NCBI RefSeq assembly: GCF_004765605.1
Contig: NZ_SRLC01000001.1
Coordinates: forward strand, 1,674,001 to 1,738,000
DNA: 64,000 bases
Origin: Hymenobacter aquaticus
GTDB lineage: Bacteria > Bacteroidota > Bacteroidia > Cytophagales > Hymenobacteraceae
Direction: 5' to 3'
The translations under genes were made by a program, and so were the position numbers. The notes beneath the pieces were generated by a model that worked only from the letters and a program-made list of their open reading frames with translations, was not told the DNA's origin and ran no database searches. Shown here in pieces: positions 1 through 8,455 of this stretch (position 1 is its first letter; the number at the start of each line of letters is the position of its first letter).

Positions 1-12
1 AACCCATTCTCA

Positions 13-3012
13 ATGAAACACACTTACCTAGCGAAACTACTGTTTCTGCTACTCTTCGTTTGTGCCGGCTTCACCGGCGCATTCGCCCAAACCGGCGCCG
101 TGAGTGGCCGCGTACTGGACGAGAAAAGCCAAGGGGTACCTGGTGCAACGGTTCTGATTGAAGGAACCACGCTGGGCAGCTCGACGAACTCGGACGGCAC
201 CTACCTGATTCAGAACGTGCCGGCCGGGCCGCACACGGTGGTTAGCTCCTTCGTGGGCTACAACGCCAAGCGGGTTCCCGTGACCATCACCGCCGGCCAG
301 ACGACGGCCCTGGGTGACATCTCCCTGACCGAAAACACCACGTTGCTCAGCGAGGCCGTGGTAGTAGCCTACGGCACCCAGCGCCGGCAGGACGTGACTG
401 GTTCGGTCGAGCAGATTTCCGAAAAGCAGTTTGTGAAGGGCCAGGTAACGAACCCCGAACAGCTGGTGCAGGGCAAAGTAGCCGGTCTGCAGATTACCAC
501 CGGCGGTGCCCCCGGCGCCAAGTCGGAAATCCGCATTCGGGGCGGTTCCTCGCTGAATGCTTCCAACGATCCGCTGATCGTAATTGACGGCGTACCCGTG
601 GATAACAGCACGCTGAAAGGCGCCAGCAACCCCCTGTCGCTGATCAACCCCAATGATATCGAGAGCGTGACCGTGCTGAAAGATGCCTCGTCGACGGCCA
701 TCTACGGCTCGCGTGGCTCCAACGGCGTTATCATCGTCACGACCAAGCGCGGCTTGCAGGGTGAGGCCCTGCGCGTGAACGTCAACACCCAGTTCTCCAT
801 TGCTACCCCCGCCGACTACGTACCCGTGCTGAACGGCGACCAGTTCCGGGCCCTGGTAAACCAGAAAGGCACGGCCGCCCAAAAGGCTGCCCTCGGCACG
901 CAGAACACCGACTGGCAGCGCGAAATCTACCGCACGGCCTACACCACCGACAACAACGTCAGCCTGTTGGGCTCGGCCGGTAAAGTACCGTTCCGCGTAT
1001 CGGCCGGCTACCTGGGCCAGCAGGGCCTGCTGCTGGAAAACACCCTGAAGCGCTACTCGGGCTCGGTTGGCGTTTCGCCGCTGCTGCTCAACGACAACCT
1101 GCGCGTTGACATCAACATCAAGGGCACCCAGATTGAGAACAACTTCTCGGACCAGGGCGCGGTGAACTCGGCCGTTTTCTTCGACCCGACCCAGCCCATT
1201 ACCTCCAACGACCCGCGCTTCACCCGCTACGGTGGCTACTTCGAGTTTGTGGACGCCGCCGGCAACCTCAACACCCTGGCCCCCCGCAACCCGGTGAGCT
1301 CCATCAAGCAGCGCAGCGACCTGAGCACCGTGCGCCGCAGCATCGGCAACGCCCAATTCGACTACAAGCTGCCCTTCCTGAGCGGCCTGAGCGCCAACCT
1401 GAACCTGGGCTACGACATCCAGCGCGGCAAAGGCACCACCAACGTGCCCATTACGGCCGGTTCGCAGTTCAACCGCGGGGGCCTGAGCCAGCAATACCGC
1501 CAGGATCTGAACAACCAGCTGCTCGAAGCGTTGCTGAAGTACAAGCGCGACTTCGGCTCGGCCAAGTTTGACATCCTGGGTGGCTACTCGTGGCAGGAAT
1601 TCCAGAACAAGAACTACTTCTTCGACGACCTGCGCGCCAACGGTACGGTGTACCAGACGGCCGAGCAGACCTACGACAAGAAAAACCAGTACACGGACCA
1701 GTACAACCTGCTCTCGTACTTTACCCGGGCCAACCTGAACATCAACGACAAGTACCTGCTGACCGCCACCGTGCGGGCCGACGGCTCGTCGCGCTTCAGC
1801 AAGGAAAACCGGTGGGGCTACTTCCCCTCGGCAGCCGTGGCCTGGCGCATCAAGGGTGAAGAATTCCTGAAAAACTCGAAGGCCTTCTCCGACCTGAAAC
1901 TGCGCGTGGGTATCGGCCAGACCGGCCAGCAGGACTTGGGCGGCAACTACTACGGCTACCTGCCCTTCTCGACGCTGGGCGTTACCTCGGCCCAGTACAT
2001 CATCAACGGGGTGCCGTACCGCACGCTGCGCGGCGACTTCTACAACCCGAACCTGAAGTGGGAAACCACCACGACCTACAACGCCGGTATCGACTACGGC
2101 TTCTTCGATGGCCGTCTGTACGGCTCGGTTGACATCTACCAGCGCGACACCAAAGACCTGCTCAACGAAGTACTGGTAGCCGCCGGCTCCTACCCTTCCA
2201 ACGGTGGTACCCTGAACGTAGGCTCGCTGACCAACAAAGGTCTGGAAGTAACCGCCAACGTGGACGCCGTGAAGAGCGACAAGTTTAACCTGTCGGTGAA
2301 CGCCAACGCTACATTCAACCGCAACAAGCTCACCAAGCTGACCGCCAGCGACGACGTGCAGTCGGTAGACTTCCTGACCGGTGGCATCAACAACTTCGAC
2401 AACGTCGGCAACGGCGACATCCAGGTGAACTCGGTGGGCTACCAGGCCCAGTCGTTCTACGTGTACCAGCAGGCCTACGGCGCTGATGGCAAGCCAATCG
2501 AAGGCGTGTTCGTGGACCGCAACGGCGACGGGCAGATTACCCTGGCCGACCGTTACCGCTACAAGTCGCCCCGTCCGCAGGCCGTGCTGGGCTTCGGCTC
2601 GAACATGAGCTACGGCAAAGCCAGCCTGGCTTTCACGATGCGGGCCAACGTAGGTAACTACGTGTACAACAACATCCGCTCCCGCTCGCTCTACGTACCT
2701 ACCAGCGGCTTTAACCGCAACTCGACGACGGAAGTACTGGAGACGGGTTTCGGCACTTCTTCGGCCAACCAGATCCTGTCGGACTACTACGTGGAGAACG
2801 GCTCGTTCCTGCGCATGCAGAACATCACCGTGGGCTACGATTTCGGCAGCCTGGTGAAGCAGAATTCGAACTTGAGCCTGTCGTTTGCTGTTCAGAATGC
2901 ATTCCTGATTACGAAGTATAAAGGCCTGGATCCGGAAATCGACAATGGCATCGACAACACGGTTTACCCACGTCCGCGCACCTACACTGTTGGGCTGAAT
3001 TTCGGCTTCTAA
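13..3012 (+). CDS. SusC/RagA-family TonB-linked outer membrane receptor
   Basis: This 999-residue protein is the outer-membrane channel of a SusCD glycan importer, which takes up oligosaccharides with energy from TonB. A signal peptide (about residues 1-26, ending AFAQ) is followed by a carboxypeptidase-regulatory-like beta-sandwich (about 30-110, with GVPGATVLIEGT), a TonB plug (about 115-240, with DPLIVIDGVPV and VLKDASSTAIYG) and a long beta-barrel that ends in an aromatic residue (VGLNFGF), as outer-membrane barrels do. The length is normal for SusC. The SusD gene starts 20 bases downstream on the same strand, followed by a SusE-like gene, so the three form one transcription unit. The starch-active amylase encoded at 8456-11281 suggests alpha-glucan as substrate, but that is an inference from context. 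No Sus regulator is seen nearby. Confidence 0.95.
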   Translation: MKHTYLAKLLFLLLFVCAGFTGAFAQTGAVSGRVLDEKSQGVPGATVLIEGTTLGSSTNSDGTYLIQNVPAGPHTVVSSFVGYNAKRVPVTITAGQTTALGDISLTENTTLLSEAVVVAYGTQRRQDVTGSVEQISEKQFVKGQVTNPEQLVQGKVAGLQITTGGAPGAKSEIRIRGGSSLNASNDPLIVIDGVPVDNSTLKGASNPLSLINPNDIESVTVLKDASSTAIYGSRGSNGVIIVTTKRGLQGEALRVNVNTQFSIATPADYVPVLNGDQFRALVNQKGTAAQKAALGTQNTDWQREIYRTAYTTDNNVSLLGSAGKVPFRVSAGYLGQQGLLLENTLKRYSGSVGVSPLLLNDNLRVDINIKGTQIENNFSDQGAVNSAVFFDPTQPITSNDPRFTRYGGYFEFVDAAGNLNTLAPRNPVSSIKQRSDLSTVRRSIGNAQFDYKLPFLSGLSANLNLGYDIQRGKGTTNVPITAGSQFNRGGLSQQYRQDLNNQLLEALLKYKRDFGSAKFDILGGYSWQEFQNKNYFFDDLRANGTVYQTAEQTYDKKNQYTDQYNLLSYFTRANLNINDKYLLTATVRADGSSRFSKENRWGYFPSAAVAWRIKGEEFLKNSKAFSDLKLRVGIGQTGQQDLGGNYYGYLPFSTLGVTSAQYIINGVPYRTLRGDFYNPNLKWETTTTYNAGIDYGFFDGRLYGSVDIYQRDTKDLLNEVLVAAGSYPSNGGTLNVGSLTNKGLEVTANVDAVKSDKFNLSVNANATFNRNKLTKLTASDDVQSVDFLTGGINNFDNVGNGDIQVNSVGYQAQSFYVYQQAYGADGKPIEGVFVDRNGDGQITLADRYRYKSPRPQAVLGFGSNMSYGKASLAFTMRANVGNYVYNNIRSRSLYVPTSGFNRNSTTEVLETGFGTSSANQILSDYYVENGSFLRMQNITVGYDFGSLVKQNSNLSLSFAVQNAFLITKYKGLDPEIDNGIDNTVYPRPRTYTVGLNFGF

Positions 3013-3031
3013 CCCTTACCTCAAATTCCCC

Positions 3032-4657
3032 ATGAATACTTCATTTACCCGTAGTCTGGGCACTTTCGCTCTCGCTGCCTCGCTGTTCACCAGCGTATCC
3101 TGCACCAAAGACCTGGACCAGAAGCCCAGCTACCGTGCCAGCGCCGACGTTATCTACAGCGACCCCGCCCAGATTTTCCAGGTGCTGGCCCGCCTGTACT
3201 CCGGTCTGGCCGTAGCCGGTCAGGGTCAGGTAGGCTCGAGCACGGAGCGTGGCGACCTGGTGAAAATCAACGCCGACTACTCCAACTACGTCCGTAACTA
3301 CTGGAACCTGCAGGAAATCACCACCGACGAGGCCACGCTGGCCTGGGGTGACCCCGGCATTCCGGACTTCAACACGCTGACCTGGAACGCCGACAATCAG
3401 TTCGTGCGGGGCATGTACGAGCGTTTCTACTTCCAGATTTCGGCCTGCAACGAGTTCCTGCGCCAAACGACTGCCGACAAGCTCGCGGAGCGCGGTATTT
3501 CTTCCAACAGCGAAGTAGCCAACATCGGCCAGTACCGGGCCGAAGCCCGTTTCCTGCGCGCCCTCAGCTACACCCACCTGATGGACCTCTACGGCAACGT
3601 GCCGTTCACCACGGAGGCCTCCGTCATCGGTGATTTGCCCCCGCAAAAGTCGCGCGCCGAAATCTTTGCTTTCGTTGACTCGGAGCTCAAGGACATCGAG
3701 GGCAGCCTGCTTGCACCCCGCACCCAGTACGGCCGGGCCGACAAAGGTGCCTGCTGGGCCCTGCAGACGATGGTGTACCTGAACGCGGAAGTATACGCCA
3801 AAACCAACCGCTACACCGATGCCATCACGGCGGCGAAGAAGCTCCTGACCACGGGCGGCTACTCGCTGGCGCCGGAGTACCGGTCGCTGTTCCTGGCCGA
3901 CAACCACGAGGGCGCCGCCAAGAACGAAATGATCTTCCCTGTCGTGTTCGACGGGGTATTTACCCAGAACTACGGCGGCACCACTTTCCTGGTGCACGCC
4001 TCGGTGGGCGGCTCCATGGATGCCGCTCAGTTCGGCATCAATGGCGGCTGGTACGGCCTGCGGGCCAAGAAGAACCTGGTTGACCTGTTCCCCGGCGGCG
4101 CTACCAGCACCGACAAGCGGTCCATGTTCTACACCAAGGATCAGTCGAAGGAAATCACCAACTTCGGTGACTTCTCTCAGGGCTACCCCGTTACGAAGTG
4201 GCGCAACGTGAAACTGGACGGCACTCCGGGCTCGTGGTATCCGAAGCCCGACGGCAGCGGTGGCAACGGTGACTTCGTGGACACGGACTTCCCGCTCTTC
4301 CGCCTGGCCGACGTGCAGTTGATGTACGCTGAAGCCGTGCTGCGCGGTGGCACCGGCGGCGATGCCGGTCAGGCCCTGACCTACGTCAACGCTATCCGGG
4401 CCCGTGCTGGCGCGACGCCGCTGGGCGCTATCACCCTGGACGACATTCTGGCCGAGCGTGGCCGGGAACTGTACTGGGAAGGCCACCGTCGGACGGACCT
4501 GATTCGTTTCGGCAAGTACACTACCGGTGCCTACGTATGGCCCTTCAAGGGTGGAGTAGCCGAGGGCCGGGGCGTTGCCGACACCCGCACGCTGTTCCCC
4601 ATTCCTACTTCCGACCGGATTGCTAACCCCAATCTCAAGCAGAACGACGGTTATTAA
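3032..4657 (+). CDS. SusD/RagB-family nutrient-binding lipoprotein
   Basis: This surface lipoprotein forms the lid of the SusCD complex and binds the glycan before import. The 541-residue product has a lipoprotein signal with lipobox SVSC near residue 24, a helical TPR-like region (YRAEARFLRALSYTHLMDLYG) and the family's C-terminal signature (ILAERGRELYWEGHRRTDLIRFGKY split by a short linker, then FPIP and a terminal NPNLKQNDGY). Length and ending are typical of SusD. It lies 20 bases after the SusC gene and 85 bases before the SusE-like gene. The substrate cannot be read from the sequence. Confidence 0.95.
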   Translation: MNTSFTRSLGTFALAASLFTSVSCTKDLDQKPSYRASADVIYSDPAQIFQVLARLYSGLAVAGQGQVGSSTERGDLVKINADYSNYVRNYWNLQEITTDEATLAWGDPGIPDFNTLTWNADNQFVRGMYERFYFQISACNEFLRQTTADKLAERGISSNSEVANIGQYRAEARFLRALSYTHLMDLYGNVPFTTEASVIGDLPPQKSRAEIFAFVDSELKDIEGSLLAPRTQYGRADKGACWALQTMVYLNAEVYAKTNRYTDAITAAKKLLTTGGYSLAPEYRSLFLADNHEGAAKNEMIFPVVFDGVFTQNYGGTTFLVHASVGGSMDAAQFGINGGWYGLRAKKNLVDLFPGGATSTDKRSMFYTKDQSKEITNFGDFSQGYPVTKWRNVKLDGTPGSWYPKPDGSGGNGDFVDTDFPLFRLADVQLMYAEAVLRGGTGGDAGQALTYVNAIRARAGATPLGAITLDDILAERGRELYWEGHRRTDLIRFGKYTTGAYVWPFKGGVAEGRGVADTRTLFPIPTSDRIANPNLKQNDGY

Positions 4658-4742
4658 TCGAAGCGGGACCACTGAAGACCGGCGCCTTATCGTACCGGTC
4701 TTCACCCCTACTTTTTTGGTACTTCACTTTTACTTTCGTTGT

Positions 4743-5516
4743 ATGAAATCTCGGTTTACTCAAGTAGTTCTGGGTTTATTTGCCCTGGCTACGGTTACGC
4801 TCGCTTCATGCGAAAAAGACGAGGTCCGGGCTACCGTGACTCCGGACAATGCCCCGGCATTCTCGGCCTCGACTAATGCCGTGGTGCTGCAGCAGGCTAA
4901 CAGCAGCGACAATGCTGTTACGTTTACCTGGTCGCCCATCAAGTCGTTTACCTGGTCGAATGCCGACCACCCTTACAAGCTGGACACCAAGTACACCTTC
5001 CAGATTGACAAGAAGGGCAACAACTTCGCCGCGCCGATTTCGGTGGATGCCGGCAATGGCCCCACTACCAGCCTCACGGTAGAAAAGCTCAATGAGAGCC
5101 TGATCCAGCTGGGTCTGGCTCCCAACGTGGCTACTCCGGTTGAAATCCGGTTGAAGGGCAGCTATTCGCCCAGCAGCCAGATGTATTCGCCCGTTGTCTC
5201 GATGACGGCCACGCCCTACAAAGTGTGCGTAGCGCCAACGTCCGACGTATGGGGTGTAGTAGGCTCAGCGGCCATCAGCTGGGATACTGACGCCATCATG
5301 ACCTACGACTGCGACTCGAAAACCTACAAGCTGACCCGCGCTATGGGCGTAGGTGAGTTTAAATTCCGGGCCAACCGCGCCTGGACCGTGAACTACGGTG
5401 ACGACGGTGCCGACGGCACGCTGGAACAGGACGGCAAAAACATCAACGTTGCTACCGCCGGTGTTTACACCATCACGCTCGATCTGGCCGCCAAGAAGTA
5501 CACTATCGTTAAGTAA
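4743..5516 (+). CDS. SusE/SusF-like outer membrane starch-binding lipoprotein
   Basis: The 257-residue product is a surface lipoprotein that probably helps hold starch at the cell surface. I chose the ATG at 4743 because it gives a clean lipoprotein signal (MKSRFTQVV... with lipobox TLASC near residue 22). The in-frame ATG further upstream lies inside the 3' end of the SusD gene. The N-terminal half has the SusE domain pattern (VTFTWSP, YTFQIDKKG, LGL..A..VEIRLKG). The C-terminal half is one SusF/SusE carbohydrate-binding module (VWGVVGSA...W, GEFKFRANRAW, ending KKYTIVK). It is shorter than Bacteroides SusE and carries a single C-terminal module. A strong hairpin terminator follows at 5536. 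Confidence 0.85.
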   Translation: MKSRFTQVVLGLFALATVTLASCEKDEVRATVTPDNAPAFSASTNAVVLQQANSSDNAVTFTWSPIKSFTWSNADHPYKLDTKYTFQIDKKGNNFAAPISVDAGNGPTTSLTVEKLNESLIQLGLAPNVATPVEIRLKGSYSPSSQMYSPVVSMTATPYKVCVAPTSDVWGVVGSAAISWDTDAIMTYDCDSKTYKLTRAMGVGEFKFRANRAWTVNYGDDGADGTLEQDGKNINVATAGVYTITLDLAAKKYTIVK

Positions 5517-5535
5517 GGTAACCTCCGCTTAGCGC

Positions 5536-5580
5536 CAAGAAAAAAGGAGCCGCTCTAGTAGAGCGGCTCCTTTTTTCTTG
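5536..5580 (+). terminator. Rho-independent terminator of the SusCDE unit
   Basis: A perfect 20-bp inverted repeat with a 5-base loop (TAGTA) carries an A-run on its left arm and a T-run on its right arm. It can work in both directions and sits 19 bases after the SusE-like stop codon. Confidence 0.9.
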
Positions 5581-5704
5581 CTGGCAGGTTGTAGTCTGCT
5601 TAGACACCGAAGCCGGTTAGAAAGTCTGATAGAACAACTCAACCCGTCATGCTTCGGCTGCGCTCAGCACGACGTGCTTTCGACTTTCTAAATAGCTTCA
5701 CCAT

Positions 5705-5736
5705 AAAAAAGGCGAGCCGCATGGCTCGCCTTTTTT
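5705..5736 (-). terminator. Terminator of the T9SS-sorted protein gene
   Basis: Perfect 14-bp stem (AAAAAAGGCGAGCC) with a 4-base loop, placed just beyond the stop codon at 5756 on the minus strand. Between this hairpin and the SusCDE terminator lies a partial palindrome (around 5645-5690) resembling the GTCAT..TCGGCTGCGCTCAGC repeats of the window, and no gene. Confidence 0.85.
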
Positions 5737-5755
5737 ATTTCGTAGTGGTAGCAGA

Positions 5756-6952
5756 CTATTGCACGAATACTTTGCGGGTGTCGGTCTTGTCGCCAATCTG
5801 GAGGCGCAGCAGGTAGGTACCCGTGGCCAGGCTGGCGGTGCTGAGGGCTTTGCTTTGCAGACCGGCCGGGCTCAGCCCGTCTGCCAACACCTGCACCGGG
5901 CGGCCCAGAATGTCGGTCAGCACGATCTTCACCTGCTCGGCCCGGCTCCCGACGTTGTAGACGACCGTGGTAGCACCTTTAGCCGGGTTAGGATACACGC
6001 CCAGCGCCAGCGCGGCGGCATCGGCGGCTTTATTGGCCAGCACCGTTACGCCCGTGGAGCTGCCCACTACTACCGTAGCCGACTGCGTACCGGGAATGGT
6101 GCGGAAGTCGGGGTCGGTGCCCAGGTTGGGCGCGGCGGGGAAGGACGAGGGCAATGGCCCCGCGTTCTGCGGAATAAAGTCGCTGGAGACGTAGCCGCCA
6201 TCCTGGTTGTTTTGCAGGCCGAAAACGCGCACCGAGCCCCCGGCGGCAGCCAGGGCAATAGAAGCGCGGCTGATGGCTATTTCGAGGCCGAAGGCAGGAA
6301 CAGCGCCCGAGCCGGCCGTACCGTAGCCGGGGTTGCTGTTCAGGTTAGCGGCCGTGCGGTACGCTACCCGCGCCCCGTTGAACACCGCCAGGTTACCCGT
6401 TTGGCCCGAAATAGTGGCCACCGTGCCGTTAGCGGCCACTCCGGTAGCGCCGCTCAGCACCGCCGAAGTGGCGCTGGGCGTGGTGCCACCGGTATACACT
6501 ACGCCGTCAACCTGAAATTGCGCGGCCGTGCCGTTGCCCTTGATGCCGATGCCCATGTCGCCGATCTGGTCGAGGTAGGGGCTGAAATTCTGGAAGGAGT
6601 TGCTGCCCGAGGGTTTGGGCAACTTCGTGCCCACCGGTACCCCGGTGACACCAGGCCGGGCCACCAGCAGCTGTAGGGAGTTGGAAATGGTAGCGGGGTT
6701 GCCGTCGTTTTGCAGGGTAGCCAGCAGAAAGAAATACAGGTTGCTGGCGTCGGCGGCGGCGTACATGGCAATCAGGCCGGCGTCGTTGGTGGCCGAGGGC
6801 GCGAAGCCGCGCGGCCCCGTGTCGCGGCCGACCAGGGTGTAGCCGCTGGCGCTTACTTCGGCGGCCGTGAGCTGACCATCGACCGTTACCTGAGCCTGGG
6901 CGGCAGCGGAGGTGAGCAGCCCGAGGGTTGCGAGGGTAAAGATTTTCTTCAT
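5756..6952 (-). CDS. Secreted protein with T9SS type A sorting domain
   Basis: The start at 6952 gives MKKIFTLATLG with a good signal peptide cleaved near AQA-QV. Longer in-frame extensions upstream lack one and run through non-coding sequence. The 398-residue product has a central region rich in Ala, Gly, Ser and Thr with no domain I recognise. It ends in a T9SS type A sorting domain (LGVYPNPAKGATTVVY ... VLTDILGRPVQ ... TGTYLLRLQIGDKTDTRKVFVQ with breaks), so it is likely exported by type IX secretion and held on or released from the surface. It lies convergent to the SusCDE genes and divergent from the sugar kinase. A role in glucan binding is only a guess from position. Confidence 0.8.
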   Translation of the reverse strand: MKKIFTLATLGLLTSAAAQAQVTVDGQLTAAEVSASGYTLVGRDTGPRGFAPSATNDAGLIAMYAAADASNLYFFLLATLQNDGNPATISNSLQLLVARPGVTGVPVGTKLPKPSGSNSFQNFSPYLDQIGDMGIGIKGNGTAAQFQVDGVVYTGGTTPSATSAVLSGATGVAANGTVATISGQTGNLAVFNGARVAYRTAANLNSNPGYGTAGSGAVPAFGLEIAISRASIALAAAGGSVRVFGLQNNQDGGYVSSDFIPQNAGPLPSSFPAAPNLGTDPDFRTIPGTQSATVVVGSSTGVTVLANKAADAAALALGVYPNPAKGATTVVYNVGSRAEQVKIVLTDILGRPVQVLADGLSPAGLQSKALSTASLATGTYLLRLQIGDKTDTRKVFVQ

Positions 6953-7375
6953 GAAGTGGAAATTGGGGGTGTGGTGAAAGAGAAGTACACGAAGCAGGCG
7001 CGAAAAAAAACGAATTTCCCGAGCGGCATATAGCAAATATACTACGCAACTTATAAAATAAAAGAGCCGTGAGTTATTACTCACTATTAACCAGTTAAAG
7101 AACCAGAAAAACCCTTCTGCACTGCTAAAAACAGGTCTCTCCGCGCCTGCTTCGGCCGCTTTACTTCCCGACTCAGGCGGGGCGAGCCGCAGAATGTCGG
7201 GCTCCGGTGCCGTTCGTTTCGGCGAACCTGCTAGCTTCGCAACCGAATAGCCGGCCCGCAGGGGGCGGCTGGCCGCCGCAACCGGGCGCGCTGACGTCCT
7301 TCTCGGCTTTGCTGAAGCGGGCCGGACGGCGGTGGTCCGGGTTCGGTCTCTCTCCACTACCTTTTCTCTTACCGT
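6953..7375. other. Divergent intergenic region, no gene seen
   Basis: This 423-base gap separates the divergently transcribed T9SS-sorted protein and sugar kinase genes. Positions 7020-7110 are AT-rich and suit a promoter, but I cannot assign a convincing -33/-7 pair. Beyond 7130 the sequence is GC-rich and shows no credible reading frame. Confidence 0.5.
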
Positions 7376-8221
7376 ATGATTCTCATTGCCGACGGCGGCT
7401 CGACCAAGAGCAGCTGGTGCCAGCTCGACGAGACTGGCAACCGGGTGTACTTCAACACTGAGGGCTACAACCCCGATTTCATCAAGACGCCCGCCATTGC
7501 GGCCTCGCTCGACAAAAACCTGCCCGAAACCCTGCCCCGCGACCAGGTGCGCGAGGTGCACTACTACGGCGCGGGCGTGTCGTCGTCGAAAAAGGCCGAC
7601 GTCATTGCCCAGGCCATGCGGCAGATTTTCCCCAACGCCAACGTCACCGTCGACCACGACCTGCTGGCGGCGGCCCGCGCCCTGCTGGGCCGCAAGCCGG
7701 GCTTCGCGGCCATTCTCGGCACGGGCACCAACTCCTGCCTTTACGACGGCGAGAAAATCATTTACAACGTCGACTCGTTGGGCTACTTCCTGGGCGACGA
7801 AGGCAGCGGCTCGTTTATCGGCAAGCGGCTGATGCGCGACTACCTGCGCGGCCTACTGCCCGACGGCCTGCAGGACATTTTCAAGGCCGAGTTCAACCTC
7901 ACCCGCGAGGATATTCTGGACCGGCTCTACAATCAGCCCTTGCCCAACCGTTTCCTGGCCAGCTTCGGCAAGTTTGCCTACGACCACAACAACATCAGCT
8001 ACTGCCGGGAAATCGTGCTGCAGGGCTTTGAGACGTTCTTCGAGAACATCGTGCTGCACTACCCCAACTACCAGGACTACACCTTCAACTGCGTGGGCTC
8101 GGTGGCTTACAACTTCCGCGACGCCCTGACCCAGGTGGCCCGGCAGCACGGCATGGAAGTCGGCAAGATCATCCGCTCCCCCATCGACGACCTGGTAACC
8201 TACCACGAGCAGGAAGCTTAG
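7376..8221 (+). CDS. BadF/BadG/BcrA/BcrD-family ATPase, probable N-acetylglucosamine kinase
   Basis: The 281-residue product belongs to the ASKHA sugar-kinase fold. The N-terminal phosphate-1 motif is IADGGSTKSSW (residues 4-14). Other matches are a phosphate-2 segment (ILGTGTNS), the sequence DSLGYFLGDEGSGSFIGKRL typical of GlcNAc-kinase-like BadF proteins (with breaks), and an adenosine motif near NCVGSVAYNF. These proteins phosphorylate amino sugars in the cytoplasm, and many Cytophagales members are annotated as N-acetylglucosamine kinase. It stands alone beside the glucan locus. Its last two codons and stop (GCT TAG) form the first unit of the 7-bp tandem array that follows. Confidence 0.8.
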   Translation: MILIADGGSTKSSWCQLDETGNRVYFNTEGYNPDFIKTPAIAASLDKNLPETLPRDQVREVHYYGAGVSSSKKADVIAQAMRQIFPNANVTVDHDLLAAARALLGRKPGFAAILGTGTNSCLYDGEKIIYNVDSLGYFLGDEGSGSFIGKRLMRDYLRGLLPDGLQDIFKAEFNLTREDILDRLYNQPLPNRFLASFGKFAYDHNNISYCREIVLQGFETFFENIVLHYPNYQDYTFNCVGSVAYNFRDALTQVARQHGMEVGKIIRSPIDDLVTYHEQEA

Positions 8222-8326
8222 TGCTTAGTGCTTAGTGCTTAGTGCTTAGTGCTTAGTGCTTAGTGCTTAGTGCTTAGTGCTTAGTGCTTAGTGCTTAGTG
8301 CTTAGTGCTTAGTGCTTAGTGCTTAG
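8216..8326. repeat. Heptanucleotide tandem array (GCTTAGT), 16 copies
   Basis: The 7-base unit GCTTAGT repeats perfectly, with GCTTA starting at 8216 and recurring every 7 bases up to 8321. The first unit supplies the last Ala codon and TAG stop of the sugar kinase gene. The array is a simple-sequence repeat that probably arose by slippage at the gene's 3' end. Its copy number is likely variable between strains or assemblies. Confidence 0.95.
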
Positions 8327-8357
8327 AAGTGTAATGTTCTTCTGACATTGGGTTACG

Positions 8358-8393
8358 AAAAAGGCCGATTTCCTCGCGGAAATCGGCCTTTTT
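8358..8393. terminator. Bidirectional terminator between sugar kinase and amylase genes
   Basis: Perfect 16-bp stem (AAAAAGGCCGATTTCC) with loop TCGC, flanked by A- and T-runs. It serves the plus-strand kinase gene and the convergent minus-strand amylase gene. Confidence 0.9.
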
Positions 8394-8455
8394 TTGTTGC
8401 CGGTTAATTCGGCACTAAACACCAGGCGCTAGGCACCAGGCACTACCATCTATCC

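Noticed and set aside
3041..4705. Long open frames opposite genes (also 8459-11263 on the plus strand and others)
   Set aside because: They lie fully antisense to genes with clear families and are a known artefact of high-GC coding sequence; their products have no domains.
8216..8326. Short repeat array as a CRISPR or phase-variable coding repeat
   Set aside because: The unit is 7 bp with no spacers and lies after the stop codon, so it cannot be CRISPR and cannot change a reading frame.
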